Positions 1-9,501 of a DNA stretch of 64,000 nucleotides are shown in pieces. The position numbers and the translations under genes were made by a program. Origin of the DNA: Atopobium fossor DSM 15642 (GTDB taxonomy: Bacteria > Actinomycetota > Coriobacteriia > Coriobacteriales > Atopobiaceae); NCBI RefSeq assembly GCF_000483125.1, contig NZ_KI519553.1, forward strand, positions 62,001-126,000, written 5' to 3'. Under the pieces are notes generated by a model. The model saw only the letters and a program-made list of their open reading frames with translations. It was not told where the DNA came from and searched no databases. Numbering within the stretch: the stretch's first letter is position 1; the number at the start of each line of letters is the position of its first letter.

Positions 1-2
1 AA

Positions 3-1895
3 CATCGCTCAAAGTTTGAAGAAGCTGGATTTACCAATATTCTTGATGAGGCATTGTGGAGACCTACGAGCGAAGGCCTGCTGCTTGCATATATAGCTCC
101 TAATGCTGTACCTGATCGTGCAGCAGGTGATCCTGCCTTGGTGTTGCCTGTTTACACACGGCTTTCCGATGCCGAAGAAAATGAGCGTAAGCGCTTGGGT
201 ATGCAAGTGCCTGCCCATGTTGCTCTTACTGGTACAGCAGATGCGCTTGCTGATGTGCATCTACAACTGCGCCCCATGAGTATAAATGATGTAGACCAGG
301 TAGCTGCACTTGAAGAAGCATGTTTTGCCCACTCCGTCCATAAACCTTGGACACGTACTATGTTTGAAGAGGAACTGTGTGCTTCTGGTCGTAGTTGGTG
401 GATTGCTCATGATAGAGGTCAAATCATTGGCGTTGCAGGTGGCATGCTTGTAGGCGATGACATGGAAATTGCAACCGTGGATGTGGCTCCCAATCGTCGT
501 CGCGAGAAAATCGCCTCACGTTTGATAGCACGTCTTGCCTACGATGCGCATATGCTCAATGCACAAAGCATTTCTCTGGAGGTATACGAGCATAATAACG
601 CTGCGTTAGCGCTGTATAAACACCTGGGTTTTGTGCAGGAAGGCACTCGTCCTCACTACTATGGCCCTGGTAATGCAGCATATATCATGCGCGCTACGCT
701 GCCCTTATCGGTAGATGTACAAGCGGGAGAAGTTGCGCCCGAGCCCCAGGCATCCATTCGTCCATGGCCAGTTGTAGCGGGCGAGCGCTCGGCGCAAACG
801 CAACAGATGCTTGCTCAGGCGGGTGATTTGATTTTGTCCATTGAGTCTTCTTGTGACGAGACAGCAATGGCAATCATAGATGCTCAGGGACAGATTTGCG
901 CCAATGTGGTGGCTACCTCCATTGACTTCCATGCTCGCTTTGGTGGAGTGGTGCCTGAGATTGCTTCTCGTAAGCATGTAGAGGCAATTGTGGGTGTTTT
1001 TGAAGAGGTCATGGCACAGGCGGGCGAGCATTTTGGTTGCGATACGCTGGAGCCTGCAGATCTATCTGCTGTTGGTGTAACGGCAGGTCCTGGTCTTGTT
1101 GGTGCGCTTGTAGTGGGTGTTGCCTTTGCTAAGGGTCTGTGTGTCGGAGCAAACCTTCCTTTGATTGCTGCACATCATTTGGAAGGACACTTGCTTGCTA
1201 ATTTGTTTGAGACTCCTGATTTGAAGCCACCCTTTGTGGCAAGTTTGGTTTCTGGTGGTAATACCATGTTGGTGCACGTGCGTGCTTGGGGAGACTATGA
1301 AATCTTAGGCACGACCATTGATGATGCAGTGGGAGAAGCTTTTGATAAGGTAGCCAAGGCACTCGGTCTGGGTTATCCAGGTGGTCCTATTATTAGCAAG
1401 TTGGCAGCACATGGTAACAAGAAAGCTATACATTTTCCGCGCGCTATGATGCATAGTCACGACTATCGCTTCTCTCTGTCTGGTCTAAAAACCTCTGTTA
1501 TTACTTACATCGAGAATCAAAACAAGGCTGGCATTTCCATTAATCTACCGGATTTAGCAGCCTCGTTTGAGGCAGCTGTTATTGATGTACAGGTAGCTAA
1601 GGCCATTGCTGCTGTAGAACAGACAGGCGTATCTGACTTTTGCGTTGGTGGAGGTGTTGCTGCAAACCCCTCTTTACGCGCAGAATACCAGCGTAAATTT
1701 GGAAAACGTGGTGTTCATGTAACGGTTCCTCCTCTGGCAGTGTGTGGCGATAATGGCGCGATGATAGCGGCTGTTGCCTTACGTAACTTCCGAGCACAAC
1801 AGTTTGCAGAGCTTACTTTGGACGCGGATCCTAATGCGGTTTTGGGCACGTGGTCGAGTTTGGTAGAGCCTGTTGTAAGTGCATGGGAACATTAA
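3..1895 (+). CDS. tsaD: TsaB-RimI-TsaD fusion protein, 5'-truncated by window edge
   Basis: Makes the t6A37 modification of ANN-decoding tRNAs. The frame is open from base 3 to the stop, so the true start lies outside the window. The first ~85 codons look like a TsaB C-terminus (LPVYTRLSDAEENER). Next is a GNAT domain of RimI type (from LRPMSIND, ~145 residues). The last ~355 residues are TsaD: SIESSCDE at the start, metal-binding HHLEGH at nt 1173-1190, then VSGGNT, DDAVGEAFDK and CGDNGAMIA. The three activities are usually separate genes; three-way fusion is, from memory, seen in some Coriobacteriia. Odd point: the acetyl-CoA loop of the RimI part reads RRREKIAS where family members have R/Q-x-x-G-x-G/A, so the first glycine is lysine. 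The TsaD part looks intact. The internal TTG at 54 is not a likely start because homology continues upstream of it. Confidence 0.9.
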   Translation, partial: HRSKFEEAGFTNILDEALWRPTSEGLLLAYIAPNAVPDRAAGDPALVLPVYTRLSDAEENERKRLGMQVPAHVALTGTADALADVHLQLRPMSINDVDQVAALEEACFAHSVHKPWTRTMFEEELCASGRSWWIAHDRGQIIGVAGGMLVGDDMEIATVDVAPNRRREKIASRLIARLAYDAHMLNAQSISLEVYEHNNAALALYKHLGFVQEGTRPHYYGPGNAAYIMRATLPLSVDVQAGEVAPEPQASIRPWPVVAGERSAQTQQMLAQAGDLILSIESSCDETAMAIIDAQGQICANVVATSIDFHARFGGVVPEIASRKHVEAIVGVFEEVMAQAGEHFGCDTLEPADLSAVGVTAGPGLVGALVVGVAFAKGLCVGANLPLIAAHHLEGHLLANLFETPDLKPPFVASLVSGGNTMLVHVRAWGDYEILGTTIDDAVGEAFDKVAKALGLGYPGGPIISKLAAHGNKKAIHFPRAMMHSHDYRFSLSGLKTSVITYIENQNKAGISINLPDLAASFEAAVIDVQVAKAIAAVEQTGVSDFCVGGGVAANPSLRAEYQRKFGKRGVHVTVPPLAVCGDNGAMIAAVALRNFRAQQFAELTLDADPNAVLGTWSSLVEPVVSAWEH

Positions 1896-1979
1896 TGTTT
1901 TTGAGGTGTTAGGGTTTCTTGTTATGGAATGACCGCTGGAAATCTAAGTGCATAAAAATATATAAGGTATCAATAATAT

Positions 1980-2013
1980 GCGACTGCTGGGGCAATTATC
2001 CGCAGTCGCTTTT
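1980..2013 (+). terminator. Rho-independent terminator after the tsaD fusion
   Basis: Perfect 8-bp stem GCGACTGC / GCAGTCGC with a 14-nt loop, followed by TTTT. It separates the tsaD fusion from the downstream ABC transporter. A terminator with the same stem sits at 35856. Confidence 0.8.
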
Positions 2014-2056
2014 ATGTCAAAGGTGTTTCTTTCTTAAAAAAGACGTGCAGTTTTGG

Positions 2057-2138
2057 CTCAGTTTAAGACTAGACTGAGTTATAGCACATGGAACTTTCAC
2101 GCATTAAGTTGCAAGGGGGAGGGGAATGGGTCCCCTCC
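2057..2138 (+). promoter_or_regulatory. Possible structured leader of the amino acid ABC operon
   Basis: Two hairpins lie between the terminator and the solute-binding protein start at 2191. The first is CTCAGTT (2057-2063) with GACTGAG (2072-2078). The second is GGAGGGG (2118-2124) with CCCCTCC (2132-2138) around loop AATGGGT. Neither has a T-tract. I cannot match them to a known riboswitch; they may be a cis-regulatory leader or an mRNA-stability element. Confidence 0.3.
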
Positions 2139-2190
2139 GGTTGTATGTGCGGAAGGGGTCACTCAAAACAGCTGGAAAGAAGGAACCAAC

Positions 2191-3150
2191 ATGACCTTAA
2201 ACACACATGAAGAAATACCATATAGTTCTTATTTATATAAGAAGGTCAAGCCCAAGCGTACCCAGTTTTCGCGACGCGACTTCCTCAAGCTTTCTGGCAT
2301 CTCGGTTTTGAGCATTGCAGGCGCATCCATTTTGACTGCCTGTGGCCCTGCAGCGGAAGGTACGGTAGACCTTGTCACCAATGAAGGAAGCACTTCTTCG
2401 AATACTGTTTTAGGTGATGGCAAAACCTTGCGCGTTGGTATGGAGGCTGCTTATGCCCCCTACAACTGGCAGGCTACTAGTGCATCCGATACTACTATTC
2501 CAATTCAGAATGTTTCTGGCGCCTATGCCGATGGATATGATGTGCAGCTTGCCAAAGTGGTTGCCCAAGCATTGGGCATGGAACCTGTTGCGGTAAAAAT
2601 GTCCTTTACTGGCTTGATTGATTCCCTCAACAATGGTCAGATAGACATCATTATGGCTGGTATGAGCGCTACAGATGAGCGCCGGCAAGCTATTGATTTT
2701 TCTGACCCTTACTTTGTGGGTGGTTTTGGCCTACTGGTAAAGGAAGATTCCCAGTATGTAGGTGCTACTTCATTGGCAGATTTTGATGGCGCTACGGTAT
2801 TGGGACAAAAAGATACCCTGTTAGATACCGTCATTGATGAAATTCCTCACGTAAATCACCTTACGCCAGTTGAGTCTGTTCCCTCACAACTGTCCCAGCT
2901 TAATCAGGGTACCTGTGATGCTATTACATACAATACAGAGAATACCAAGGGTTTGCTTCGTGCTAATAAGGGTCTAGTTGCCATTCAATTTGCTGAGGGT
3001 AAGGGCTTTAGTGAAACTGTTCCTTGCAATGCAGGCATTAAAAAAGGGCAGGACGCTATTCTCACCAAGATTAATGAGGCATTTTCTCAGATTTCTGATG
3101 ACGAGCGTACAAAGATTTTTGATGCGTGCGTAGAACGTCAACCAGCTTAA
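2191..3150 (+). CDS. Polar amino acid ABC transporter, substrate-binding lipoprotein
   Basis: Captures an amino acid outside the membrane and delivers it to the permease encoded next. The 319-residue protein starts at ATG 2191, behind AAGAAGGA; an open frame runs further upstream but through the leader hairpins, so it was not used. The N-terminus has a twin-arginine-like SRRDFLK followed by a hydrophobic stretch and a lipobox LTAC (cysteine ~residue 46), predicting a lipid-anchored, possibly Tat-exported protein. The mature part is of the SBP_bac_3 family: LRVGMEAAYAPYNW at the start, DGYDVQLAK, and DIIMAGMSATDERRQAIDFSDPY. Substrate is not readable; the family covers glutamine, histidine, arginine and cystine. 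First gene of a three-gene operon. Confidence 0.88.
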   Translation: MTLNTHEEIPYSSYLYKKVKPKRTQFSRRDFLKLSGISVLSIAGASILTACGPAAEGTVDLVTNEGSTSSNTVLGDGKTLRVGMEAAYAPYNWQATSASDTTIPIQNVSGAYADGYDVQLAKVVAQALGMEPVAVKMSFTGLIDSLNNGQIDIIMAGMSATDERRQAIDFSDPYFVGGFGLLVKEDSQYVGATSLADFDGATVLGQKDTLLDTVIDEIPHVNHLTPVESVPSQLSQLNQGTCDAITYNTENTKGLLRANKGLVAIQFAEGKGFSETVPCNAGIKKGQDAILTKINEAFSQISDDERTKIFDACVERQPA

Positions 3151-3203
3151 TTACTAACAAAAATTAACTTACACCAGTGCCTTTCTTGTAAGGAGTAATC
3201 CAG

Positions 3204-4481
3204 ATGAGTAACCGATCAGGTGACATGATGCTGCTGCGTACTAGATTTGTCGCATGTATGCATTTTATTAAAGCCGACCACCGTTATGTGCTCTTAGGCA
3301 CCAGTTTTATTGCATGTTTAGGCATGTGGCTTTCTAGTCAGGTTCGTAGTACCTGGAGCTTTTTGGCTCCGGTGTACACGCTTGAAGTTGTTATGTACTA
3401 CACGCTTTTTACCTTTGTAATCTTTTCTGTAATAGCTCTTGTTACTAAGCTGCTGCATTGGAAGGATTACGCTACAACCTCATGGTTTGTCTCGCCTTTA
3501 GCAAAGAAACTTGAGCGCATTGCTTCATATGTTGTGACCATACTTACCATTGTTTTGGCCGTTGACCGTGTGGTTATGGGTTTTGCTTATATTGTTGCGG
3601 CAAGTGTAGGTGCGCAAACCAATCCCGATGGTTTTTTGCCTAGCGCAGTATACATGGTTGCTCAGGGTCGAGCTATCTTTGCTCGCGGTATTCTCACTAC
3701 AGTTGAACTTGCTGTTTTTGGTACCGTTATTGCATTTTTCCTGGCAATCTTGCTGGTATTTGTACGTATCCAGCAAATTGACCGTCCCGATAATGATTTT
3801 GTGCGCTTTCTTAAGGTTATAGGTGTGGGTTTTGCAAAGCTGTATTCTGCTGTTGTGCGTGGTACTCCCATGATGGTGCAGTCGCTGCTTATTTATTTTG
3901 CTGGTTTTGCTGCACTGAGCTCAACGGGTATGTCCGCAGGTGAAATTGGTGCAATTTGGAGTACCTTTGTTGCTGGTTTGGTTACTATCTCACTTAATTC
4001 CACCGCATACATGATGGAGGTCTTGCGCGGAGGTATTGAGGCGGTGGATGCAGGTCAGAATGAGGCTGCACGATCTCTTGGTCTTTCGCAGTGGCAGGCT
4101 ATGACGCGTGTGGTATTTCCTCAGGGTATAAAAAATGCTATTCCTGCACTATCTAATGAGTTGGTAGTAAATATCAAGGACTCCTCGGTTTTGTCGGTCA
4201 TTGGCGTATTTGATCTTATGTTTGCAACTACTACCGTTGCAGGTATCTATTATCGTCAGCTGGCTGTGTATGCCGTAGCTACCGTGTGTTACCTCATTCT
4301 TACCATGGTTGCTTCCAAGCTACTTAGTATATTGGCTCATCGCCTAGAGGTAGCATCACCTGGCCCTGTACTGTCTACATCTGATATGACCCATACTCAT
4401 GGCGTGGCGGGTGCTAAGGCGGATCCCGCTAAGGTGGTAGTACATAAACCGCACACTACTACTTCTTCGACGGAAAGGTAA
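3204..4481 (+). CDS. Polar amino acid ABC transporter permease (HisM/GlnP type)
   Basis: Membrane channel of the importer. ATG 3204 has AAGGAG about 8 nt upstream. At 425 residues it is much longer than the usual ~220: roughly the first 150 residues carry extra hydrophobic segments before a canonical permease half starting near [19 protein letters not shown]. The ATPase-contact loop is clear ([21 protein letters not shown] with the A...G pattern), followed by [12 protein letters not shown]. The C-terminal ~45 residues are hydrophilic and end with histidine- and threonine-rich sequence. It lies 53 nt after the binding protein and 5 nt before the ATPase gene, so co-transcription is very likely. 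Confidence 0.9.
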   Translation: MSNRSGDMMLLRTRFVACMHFIKADHRYVLLGTSFIACLGMWLSSQVRSTWSFLAPVYTLEVVMYYTLFTFVIFSVIALVTKLLHWKDYATTSWFVSPLAKKLERIASYVVTILTIVLAVDRVVMGFAYIVAASVGAQTNPDGFLPSAVYMVAQGRAIFARGILTTVELAVFGTVIAFFLAILLVFVRIQQIDRPDNDFVRFLKVIGVGFAKLYSAVVRGTPMMVQSLLIYFAGFAALSSTGMSAGEIGAIWSTFVAGLVTISLNSTAYMMEVLRGGIEAVDAGQNEAARSLGLSQWQAMTRVVFPQGIKNAIPALSNELVVNIKDSSVLSVIGVFDLMFATTTVAGIYYRQLAVYAVATVCYLILTMVASKLLSILAHRLEVASPGPVLSTSDMTHTHGVAGAKADPAKVVVHKPHTTTSSTER

Positions 4482-4486
4482 GCATT

Positions 4487-5272
4487 ATGACTTCTATCGC
4501 TTCCATGACCCCCGTCACCTCTCAAGCTCCGGTTATCAAAATTGAAGCGTTACGCAAGAGCTTTGGCTCTCATGAGGTGCTCAAGAGCATTGACTTTGAG
4601 GTCTTTTCTGGCGAGGTGGTAACCATTATTGGTGCTTCGGGTTCGGGGAAGTCTACACTGTTGCGCTGCATCAATTTGCTTGAGACTCCTGATTCTGGCC
4701 ATGTATGGTTTCATGGACAAGATTTGGCTGCTCAGCATGTGGACGTTAACAAACTGCGTTCTAGCATTGGCATGGTGTTCCAAGGTTTTAATCTGTTTAA
4801 CAACCTGAATGTATTGGATAACTGTACTCTGGCTCCTACAACACTAAAAAAGATGAATAAGCCTCAAGCAGAAGAGGTGGCTAAAAAGCATCTTGAGTCT
4901 GTAGGTCTTCTTGACTTTGCTTATGCACCGGTTACCTCACTGTCTGGTGGTCAAAAGCAGCGCGTAGCTATTGCACGAGCGCTTTGCATGGAACCCGAAC
5001 TGATGTTATTTGATGAGCCTACCAGTGCTCTTGATCCAGAAATTGTAGGTGAGGTTCTTACGGTTATGCGCGATCTTGCAGCTCAAGGTATGACTATGGT
5101 TGTGGTTACACACGAGATGGACTTTGCAAAGAACGTCTCTGACAAGGTGGTATTTATGGATCAGGGTATTATTGCAGAGATGGATGCACCTCAAAAGTTG
5201 TTTTCCCATCCGCAATGCGATCGCACACGTGAATTTTTGTCTCGCTATTTGGAAGATACAAACATTCTTTAG
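4487..5272 (+). CDS. Polar amino acid ABC transporter ATP-binding protein (GlnQ type)
   Basis: Powers the importer by ATP hydrolysis. The 261-residue protein has Walker [11 protein letters not shown]-loop [13 protein letters not shown] signature LSGGQKQR, Walker [13 protein letters not shown] and the switch histidine in VVTHEM. These match amino acid importers of the GlnQ/HisP class closely. The start codon is 5 nt after the permease stop. The first ~15 residues before the ABC fold are a short extension. Followed by a strong terminator at 5307. Confidence 0.94.
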   Translation: MTSIASMTPVTSQAPVIKIEALRKSFGSHEVLKSIDFEVFSGEVVTIIGASGSGKSTLLRCINLLETPDSGHVWFHGQDLAAQHVDVNKLRSSIGMVFQGFNLFNNLNVLDNCTLAPTTLKKMNKPQAEEVAKKHLESVGLLDFAYAPVTSLSGGQKQRVAIARALCMEPELMLFDEPTSALDPEIVGEVLTVMRDLAAQGMTMVVVTHEMDFAKNVSDKVVFMDQGIIAEMDAPQKLFSHPQCDRTREFLSRYLEDTNIL

Positions 5273-5306
5273 CCTATTGATTGAATAAACCTGTCTATAA
5301 CTCTTG

Positions 5307-5348
5307 GCGCACGCGCTAGACTAAAGCAGTCTACACGTGCGCTTTTTT
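5307..5348 (+). terminator. Rho-independent terminator of the amino acid ABC operon
   Basis: Long stem GCGCACG-cgc-TAGACT / AGTCTA-ca-CGTGCGC with a 5-nt loop, then TTTTTT. The T-tract ends just before the Shine-Dalgarno of the next gene. Confidence 0.85.
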
Positions 5349-5357
5349 GGAGTTGAT

Positions 5358-7013
5358 ATGAACCAACAACACCAACAACTTACCGTGATTTCGTCCAATC
5401 ACGTTTTTATTTCTGCCGATAAACCCAATGAGGCAGCTACGCTCGTGCTTAACGGAGACCATATCTCTCAAGTTTTGCCGCGTACAGCATTTGCTCAGTT
5501 TGCAACCCAGCCCGGTGCTCTTGATGTGGGCGATCAGTTTGTGTGTCCTGGCTTTCATGATGCTCATCAACACGTGTTTCATGCGGCGCTGTTTCCGTCC
5601 AAGCTGGCAACTGAATATGTAGGTACAAGCGAGAAGGACTGTGTAAATCACCTGCTGCAGTTTGCGGCTACGCGCCCTGGCAATGGTTGGGTTGTAAGCC
5701 ATGGTTGGCGTGAAACTGCATGGACTCCCAGCAACATTCCTACCTGCGCGTCTTTGGATGAAGCGTTTCAAAATAGGCCTGTTGCTCTGTATTCTGGGGA
5801 CGCTCACACCCTGTGGATTAATACCTGTGGTATGCGTGAGGTGGGTATTACGGACACTACAAAGCCCCCTGCGGGTGGTAGTTTTGAGAGGGATGAACGC
5901 GGCCATCTTACTGGCGTGTTGCGTGAAGCTGCAGCTATGGTGTATATTGCCCGCATTTTGTCCAGTTTTAGCATGGACGAGCTTACAGAAATTTATTCCA
6001 GTTACTTTGCACTTCTCAACTCCATGGGTATTACCAGCGTGTGTGACATGGCGCTATCTTTAGTTGCAGGTGCAGATGGCATTAATCCCCAGGTATATGA
6101 AGCACTGCAGGCAGAGGGCAAGTTGAGTGTCCGCGCTCATGTATACCCTACGCTTACTGATGATCTTTTTAATTTGGAGAAGCTACAAGAGCGTCTTACC
6201 GGTCCTAAGCTGCGTGCTCCTGGCTTTAAGCAGTTCTTTGATGGTGTTTCGAGCCAGCATACGGCCTGGTGCTCAGAACCATATACCAATGCGCGCTTTG
6301 TAGGAGATGTGGGTCGTCCAACAGTGCCTGCTGCTCGTATGCGCGAGTTGGTGCTTAAGGCCGCCAAAGCTGGTCATTCTGTGCGAATCCACACTATTGG
6401 AGATCGAGCAGTATCTGAGGCATTGTCCATTTTTGAAGAAGCACATATGCGATTTGGTGTACCCAGCCAGGGTGTTAATACCATGGAGCACATCGAGGAT
6501 ATTGTTCCTTCAGATCTTACACGTTTTGCTGCTGCGGGAGTGGTTGCTTCTGTGCAGCCGCCTCATGTAACCATTGAGCTTGCTCAACCTGCGCGAGATT
6601 TAGGAGAGCAGCGTGCTTCTCGTATGTGGCCATTTGCACAAATGGTGGATGCTGGAGCTACCTTAGCGTTGGGAACTGATGCTCCTGTTGTGCCTGCCAA
6701 CTCAGGTGATGTGCTGTATACCGCATGTACACGTAAAACCCCTGTAGACCACCAGCCTGCTGGTGGATGGTATCCCAAACATGCGTTGAATCGCATACAA
6801 GCACTTTCGTCTTATACACAGGGCAGTGCTGCTGCAACGGGTCGTGCACATGAACTTGGTACGTTAGAGCCTGGTATGTTTGCAGATTTTGCGGTATGGG
6901 ATACTAATTTACTAACCTGTACAGACGAGCAACTACAAAGTGCTCATCCTATACTTACCGTATGTGCTGGCGAGAAGGTTTTTGAGTGCGCTACGTCAAA
7001 CCGTGCGCAGTAG
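5358..7013 (+). CDS. Amidohydrolase family protein (YtcJ-like)
   Basis: Probable metal-dependent hydrolase of the amidohydrolase superfamily, cytosolic. The metal-binding HxH is in PGFHDAHQHVF near residue 70. Other landmarks are HTIGDRAV, TMEHIE and the late aspartate in ALGTDAPV; C-terminal GTLEPGMFADFAVWD is typical of the Amidohydro_3/YtcJ subfamily, whose substrates are mostly unknown. ATG 5358 follows GGAG; a GTG at 5337 in frame lies inside the terminator stem and was rejected. About 551 residues, the normal family length. The gap to nadE is only 18 nt, so the two may be co-transcribed. Confidence 0.85.
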   Translation: MNQQHQQLTVISSNHVFISADKPNEAATLVLNGDHISQVLPRTAFAQFATQPGALDVGDQFVCPGFHDAHQHVFHAALFPSKLATEYVGTSEKDCVNHLLQFAATRPGNGWVVSHGWRETAWTPSNIPTCASLDEAFQNRPVALYSGDAHTLWINTCGMREVGITDTTKPPAGGSFERDERGHLTGVLREAAAMVYIARILSSFSMDELTEIYSSYFALLNSMGITSVCDMALSLVAGADGINPQVYEALQAEGKLSVRAHVYPTLTDDLFNLEKLQERLTGPKLRAPGFKQFFDGVSSQHTAWCSEPYTNARFVGDVGRPTVPAARMRELVLKAAKAGHSVRIHTIGDRAVSEALSIFEEAHMRFGVPSQGVNTMEHIEDIVPSDLTRFAAAGVVASVQPPHVTIELAQPARDLGEQRASRMWPFAQMVDAGATLALGTDAPVVPANSGDVLYTACTRKTPVDHQPAGGWYPKHALNRIQALSSYTQGSAAATGRAHELGTLEPGMFADFAVWDTNLLTCTDEQLQSAHPILTVCAGEKVFECATSNRAQ

Positions 7014-7031
7014 CCTCAAGAAAGGGTTGTC

Positions 7032-8975
7032 ATGAAAGACGGATTTATGAGCGTTGCAGCCGTTACACCTCAGGTTAAGGTGGCTGATGTTGTCTATAAT
7101 GCTCAGCAATCTCTTGCAGCTATTATGCAAGCTGCTGCTGCGGGTGCGCGTATTATTGTGTTGCCAGAGTTGGGTCTTACGGGTTATACCTGTGAGGATT
7201 TGTTTTGGCAAGACGCCCTTCTTAATGCTTCAGATCAAGCACTTAACAAGCTTATTGATCAAACTGCTCAGCTTGATGCCCTTATCATGGTGGGCGTTCC
7301 TGCGCGTATTAATGCCAAGTTGTATAACTGTGCTGCCGTATTTTGTCACGGTGAGCTATTGGGTTTGGTGCCCAAAAAAGCGCTGCCCACCTATAACGAG
7401 TTTTATGAGAGTCGTCATTTTAGCGTGGGTCCTGATGCCACCTGTTTTGTAGATTTTGCTGGTCACGATTGCGTGACTTTTGGAGCTCAACAGTTGTTTA
7501 GTTGCTCAAGTATGCCAAATCTCATAGTAGCAGCAGAGATTTGCGAAGATTTGTGGATACCCCAACCGCCCTCAATTGCCGCTGCACTTGCAGGTGCTAC
7601 GGTTATCTGTAATCTCTCTGCGTCCAATGAAGTAGTGGGGAAGGCAGATTATAGGCGTGACCTTGTACGTGGGCAAAGTGCACGTTTGGTTGCTGGCTAT
7701 ATATATACCAGTGCAGGTTGGGGAGAGTCTACAACAGATGTAGTCTTTGGCGGACACAATCTTATATGTGAGAATGGCACAGTGCTTGCGCAGTCTGCAC
7801 CCTTTAGTGATGAACCCTGCATCTCGCAGATTGATCTTGACCGTCTAGCTGCAGAACGTCGTCGCATTTCTACATTTCAAACTGCGGCCGAAGCACGTGA
7901 CGCAGCAGACTTCTATGTGAATTACTTTAATATAGCGCTTACACCTACTCAGCTTACTCGTAACGTTAATCCGCATCCCTTTGTGCCCTCTAATACAATC
8001 CGGCGAGCCGAGCGTTGCGAGAATATCTTTGAGATTCAGGCACATGGTTTGGCTAAGCGCTTACAACACACTCACTCTCAGCATGTGGTAGTAGGTGTTT
8101 CTGGAGGCCTGGATTCTACGTTGGCGTCGCTGGTTTGTGCGCGAGCCTTTGATCTTCTCGACCTGGATCATGAAGGCATCATTGCAGTTACCATGCCTGG
8201 TTTTGGTACTACTGCACGAACACATAATAATGCTACGGAGCTTACAGCTGCTTTGGGCGCTACGCCACTCGAGGTTTCTATTGGAGATGCGGTCCGTCAG
8301 CACTTTGCAGATATTGGTCACGATGAAGCGGTTCATGATGTTACGTACGAAAACTCTCAGGCTCGTGAGCGCACGCAAATTCTGATGGATATTGCTAACC
8401 AAGAAAATGGTTTGGTTATTGGCACAGGAGATCTATCGGAGCTGGCGTTGGGTTGGGCTACCTACAACGGTGACCATATGAGTATGTATGCAGTTAATAC
8501 GTCCATTCCCAAGACGCTCATTCGTCATCTGGTGGCTTATGTTGCCGATAAATGCGAAAGCGAGGAGCTTTCTGCTGTGCTGCTAGATGTTTTGGCTACG
8601 CCTGTCTCTCCCGAACTGTTACCCGCAGATGCGGACGGCAAAATCTCACAAAAGACTGAGGACTTAGTTGGCCCCTATGAGCTGCATGATTTCTTCTTGT
8701 ATAACATGCTGCGTTGTGGTTTTCCTCCTGCAAAGATTTACCGATTGGCTCGTATTGCTTTTGATGGAACCAATGGCGCTCAGACATACGATAGTGTGAC
8801 CATTTTGTCGTGGCTTAAAGTGTTCTACCACAGGTTCTTCTCGCAACAATTTAAGCGGAGTTGCTTACCCGATGGTCCTAAAGTTGGTTCTGTTGCTGTG
8901 TCTCCTCGCGGTGATTTACGCATGCCGTCCGATGCGGTTGTGAATCTGTGGTTGGACCAGTTGGAAGAGCTGTAA
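7032..8975 (+). CDS. nadE: Glutamine-dependent NAD+ synthase
   Basis: Final step of NAD biosynthesis: amidation of nicotinic acid adenine dinucleotide with glutamine-derived ammonia. The 647-residue protein has two domains. The nitrilase-type glutaminase (to ~residue 280) shows the Glu-Lys-Cys triad in LPELGLTG, VPKKALPTYNEF and AAEICEDLW. The synthetase domain has the PP-loop VSGGLDSTLAS near residue 357 and later GTGDLSELALGWATYNGDHMS. ATG 7032 is preceded by GAAAGGG. The two-domain form is usual in actinobacteria. No clear terminator follows. Confidence 0.95.
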   Translation: MKDGFMSVAAVTPQVKVADVVYNAQQSLAAIMQAAAAGARIIVLPELGLTGYTCEDLFWQDALLNASDQALNKLIDQTAQLDALIMVGVPARINAKLYNCAAVFCHGELLGLVPKKALPTYNEFYESRHFSVGPDATCFVDFAGHDCVTFGAQQLFSCSSMPNLIVAAEICEDLWIPQPPSIAAALAGATVICNLSASNEVVGKADYRRDLVRGQSARLVAGYIYTSAGWGESTTDVVFGGHNLICENGTVLAQSAPFSDEPCISQIDLDRLAAERRRISTFQTAAEARDAADFYVNYFNIALTPTQLTRNVNPHPFVPSNTIRRAERCENIFEIQAHGLAKRLQHTHSQHVVVGVSGGLDSTLASLVCARAFDLLDLDHEGIIAVTMPGFGTTARTHNNATELTAALGATPLEVSIGDAVRQHFADIGHDEAVHDVTYENSQARERTQILMDIANQENGLVIGTGDLSELALGWATYNGDHMSMYAVNTSIPKTLIRHLVAYVADKCESEELSAVLLDVLATPVSPELLPADADGKISQKTEDLVGPYELHDFFLYNMLRCGFPPAKIYRLARIAFDGTNGAQTYDSVTILSWLKVFYHRFFSQQFKRSCLPDGPKVGSVAVSPRGDLRMPSDAVVNLWLDQLEEL

Positions 8976-9061
8976 AAAATAGTTCTGCTTGTCTTAGCTA
9001 ACTTTGTTTGATTATTTTCATTCACGGTATTGTCTTACGCAATATCTCAAATTGAGCGTAT

Positions 9062-9106
9062 ATATAGCTTATAGGATATATTGAAAATATATCCTATAAG
9101 CTATAT
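9062..9106. promoter_or_regulatory. Perfect 20-bp inverted repeat, putative operator of the toxin-antitoxin pair
   Basis: Arms ATATAGCTTATAGGATATAT (9062-9081) and its exact complement (9087-9106) surround TGAAA. It lies 23 nt upstream of the toxin start. Type II antitoxins commonly bind such palindromes to repress their own operon, and the arms contain TATAAT-like hexamers. A role as an RNA hairpin cannot be excluded. Confidence 0.7.
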
Positions 9107-9129
9107 TATGAGAAGACAAAGGGAAACCT

Positions 9130-9501
9130 ATGTGGGATGTACGTCTTGATTACATTACTGGATGGCTCGATAAGCAGGATGAATTAACAGTGGCATATAT
9201 CTTAGCTGCTTTAGAACTTTTACAACAGAAAGGACCAGCATTAGGGCGTCCTTTGGTAGACACTCTCAAAGGTACGAAAATTAAAAATCTCAAAGAATTG
9301 CGTCCTATATCTTTGGGAAATACAGAGGTTCGGATTATTTTTGCCTTTGATGTAGAGCGAAATGCAATCATGCTTTTTGGCGGAGATAAGTCAAGTGGCA
9401 AGAACAAAAAGGTCAAATGGTCAGGTTGGTATAAAAATGCTATTCCCGAAGCAGAAAGATTGTATTGGGAGCACTTAAAGAGGTTGGGAGGAAAAAAATG
9501 A
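9130..9501 (+). CDS. RelE/HigB-like toxin (phage Gp49-like)
   Basis: Predicted mRNA interferase toxin. The 123-residue protein has the Gp49/HigB layout: helical N-terminus (ALELLQQKGPALGRP), LKELRP with lysine and arginine residues, the strand VRIIFAFDVERNAIMLFGG, then a basic segment rich in lysine and a C-terminal helix. HigB-type genes precede their antitoxin, as here. The stop overlaps the antitoxin start by 4 nt (ATGA). Both genes sit behind the 9062 inverted repeat. Function is inferred from family and arrangement. Confidence 0.85.
   Translation: MWDVRLDYITGWLDKQDELTVAYILAALELLQQKGPALGRPLVDTLKGTKIKNLKELRPISLGNTEVRIIFAFDVERNAIMLFGGDKSSGKNKKVKWSGWYKNAIPEAERLYWEHLKRLGGKK

Noticed and set aside
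2053-2190. Upstream extension of the binding-protein gene
   Set aside because: Runs through leader hairpins, while ATG 2191 has a good Shine-Dalgarno and gives a normal signal peptide.
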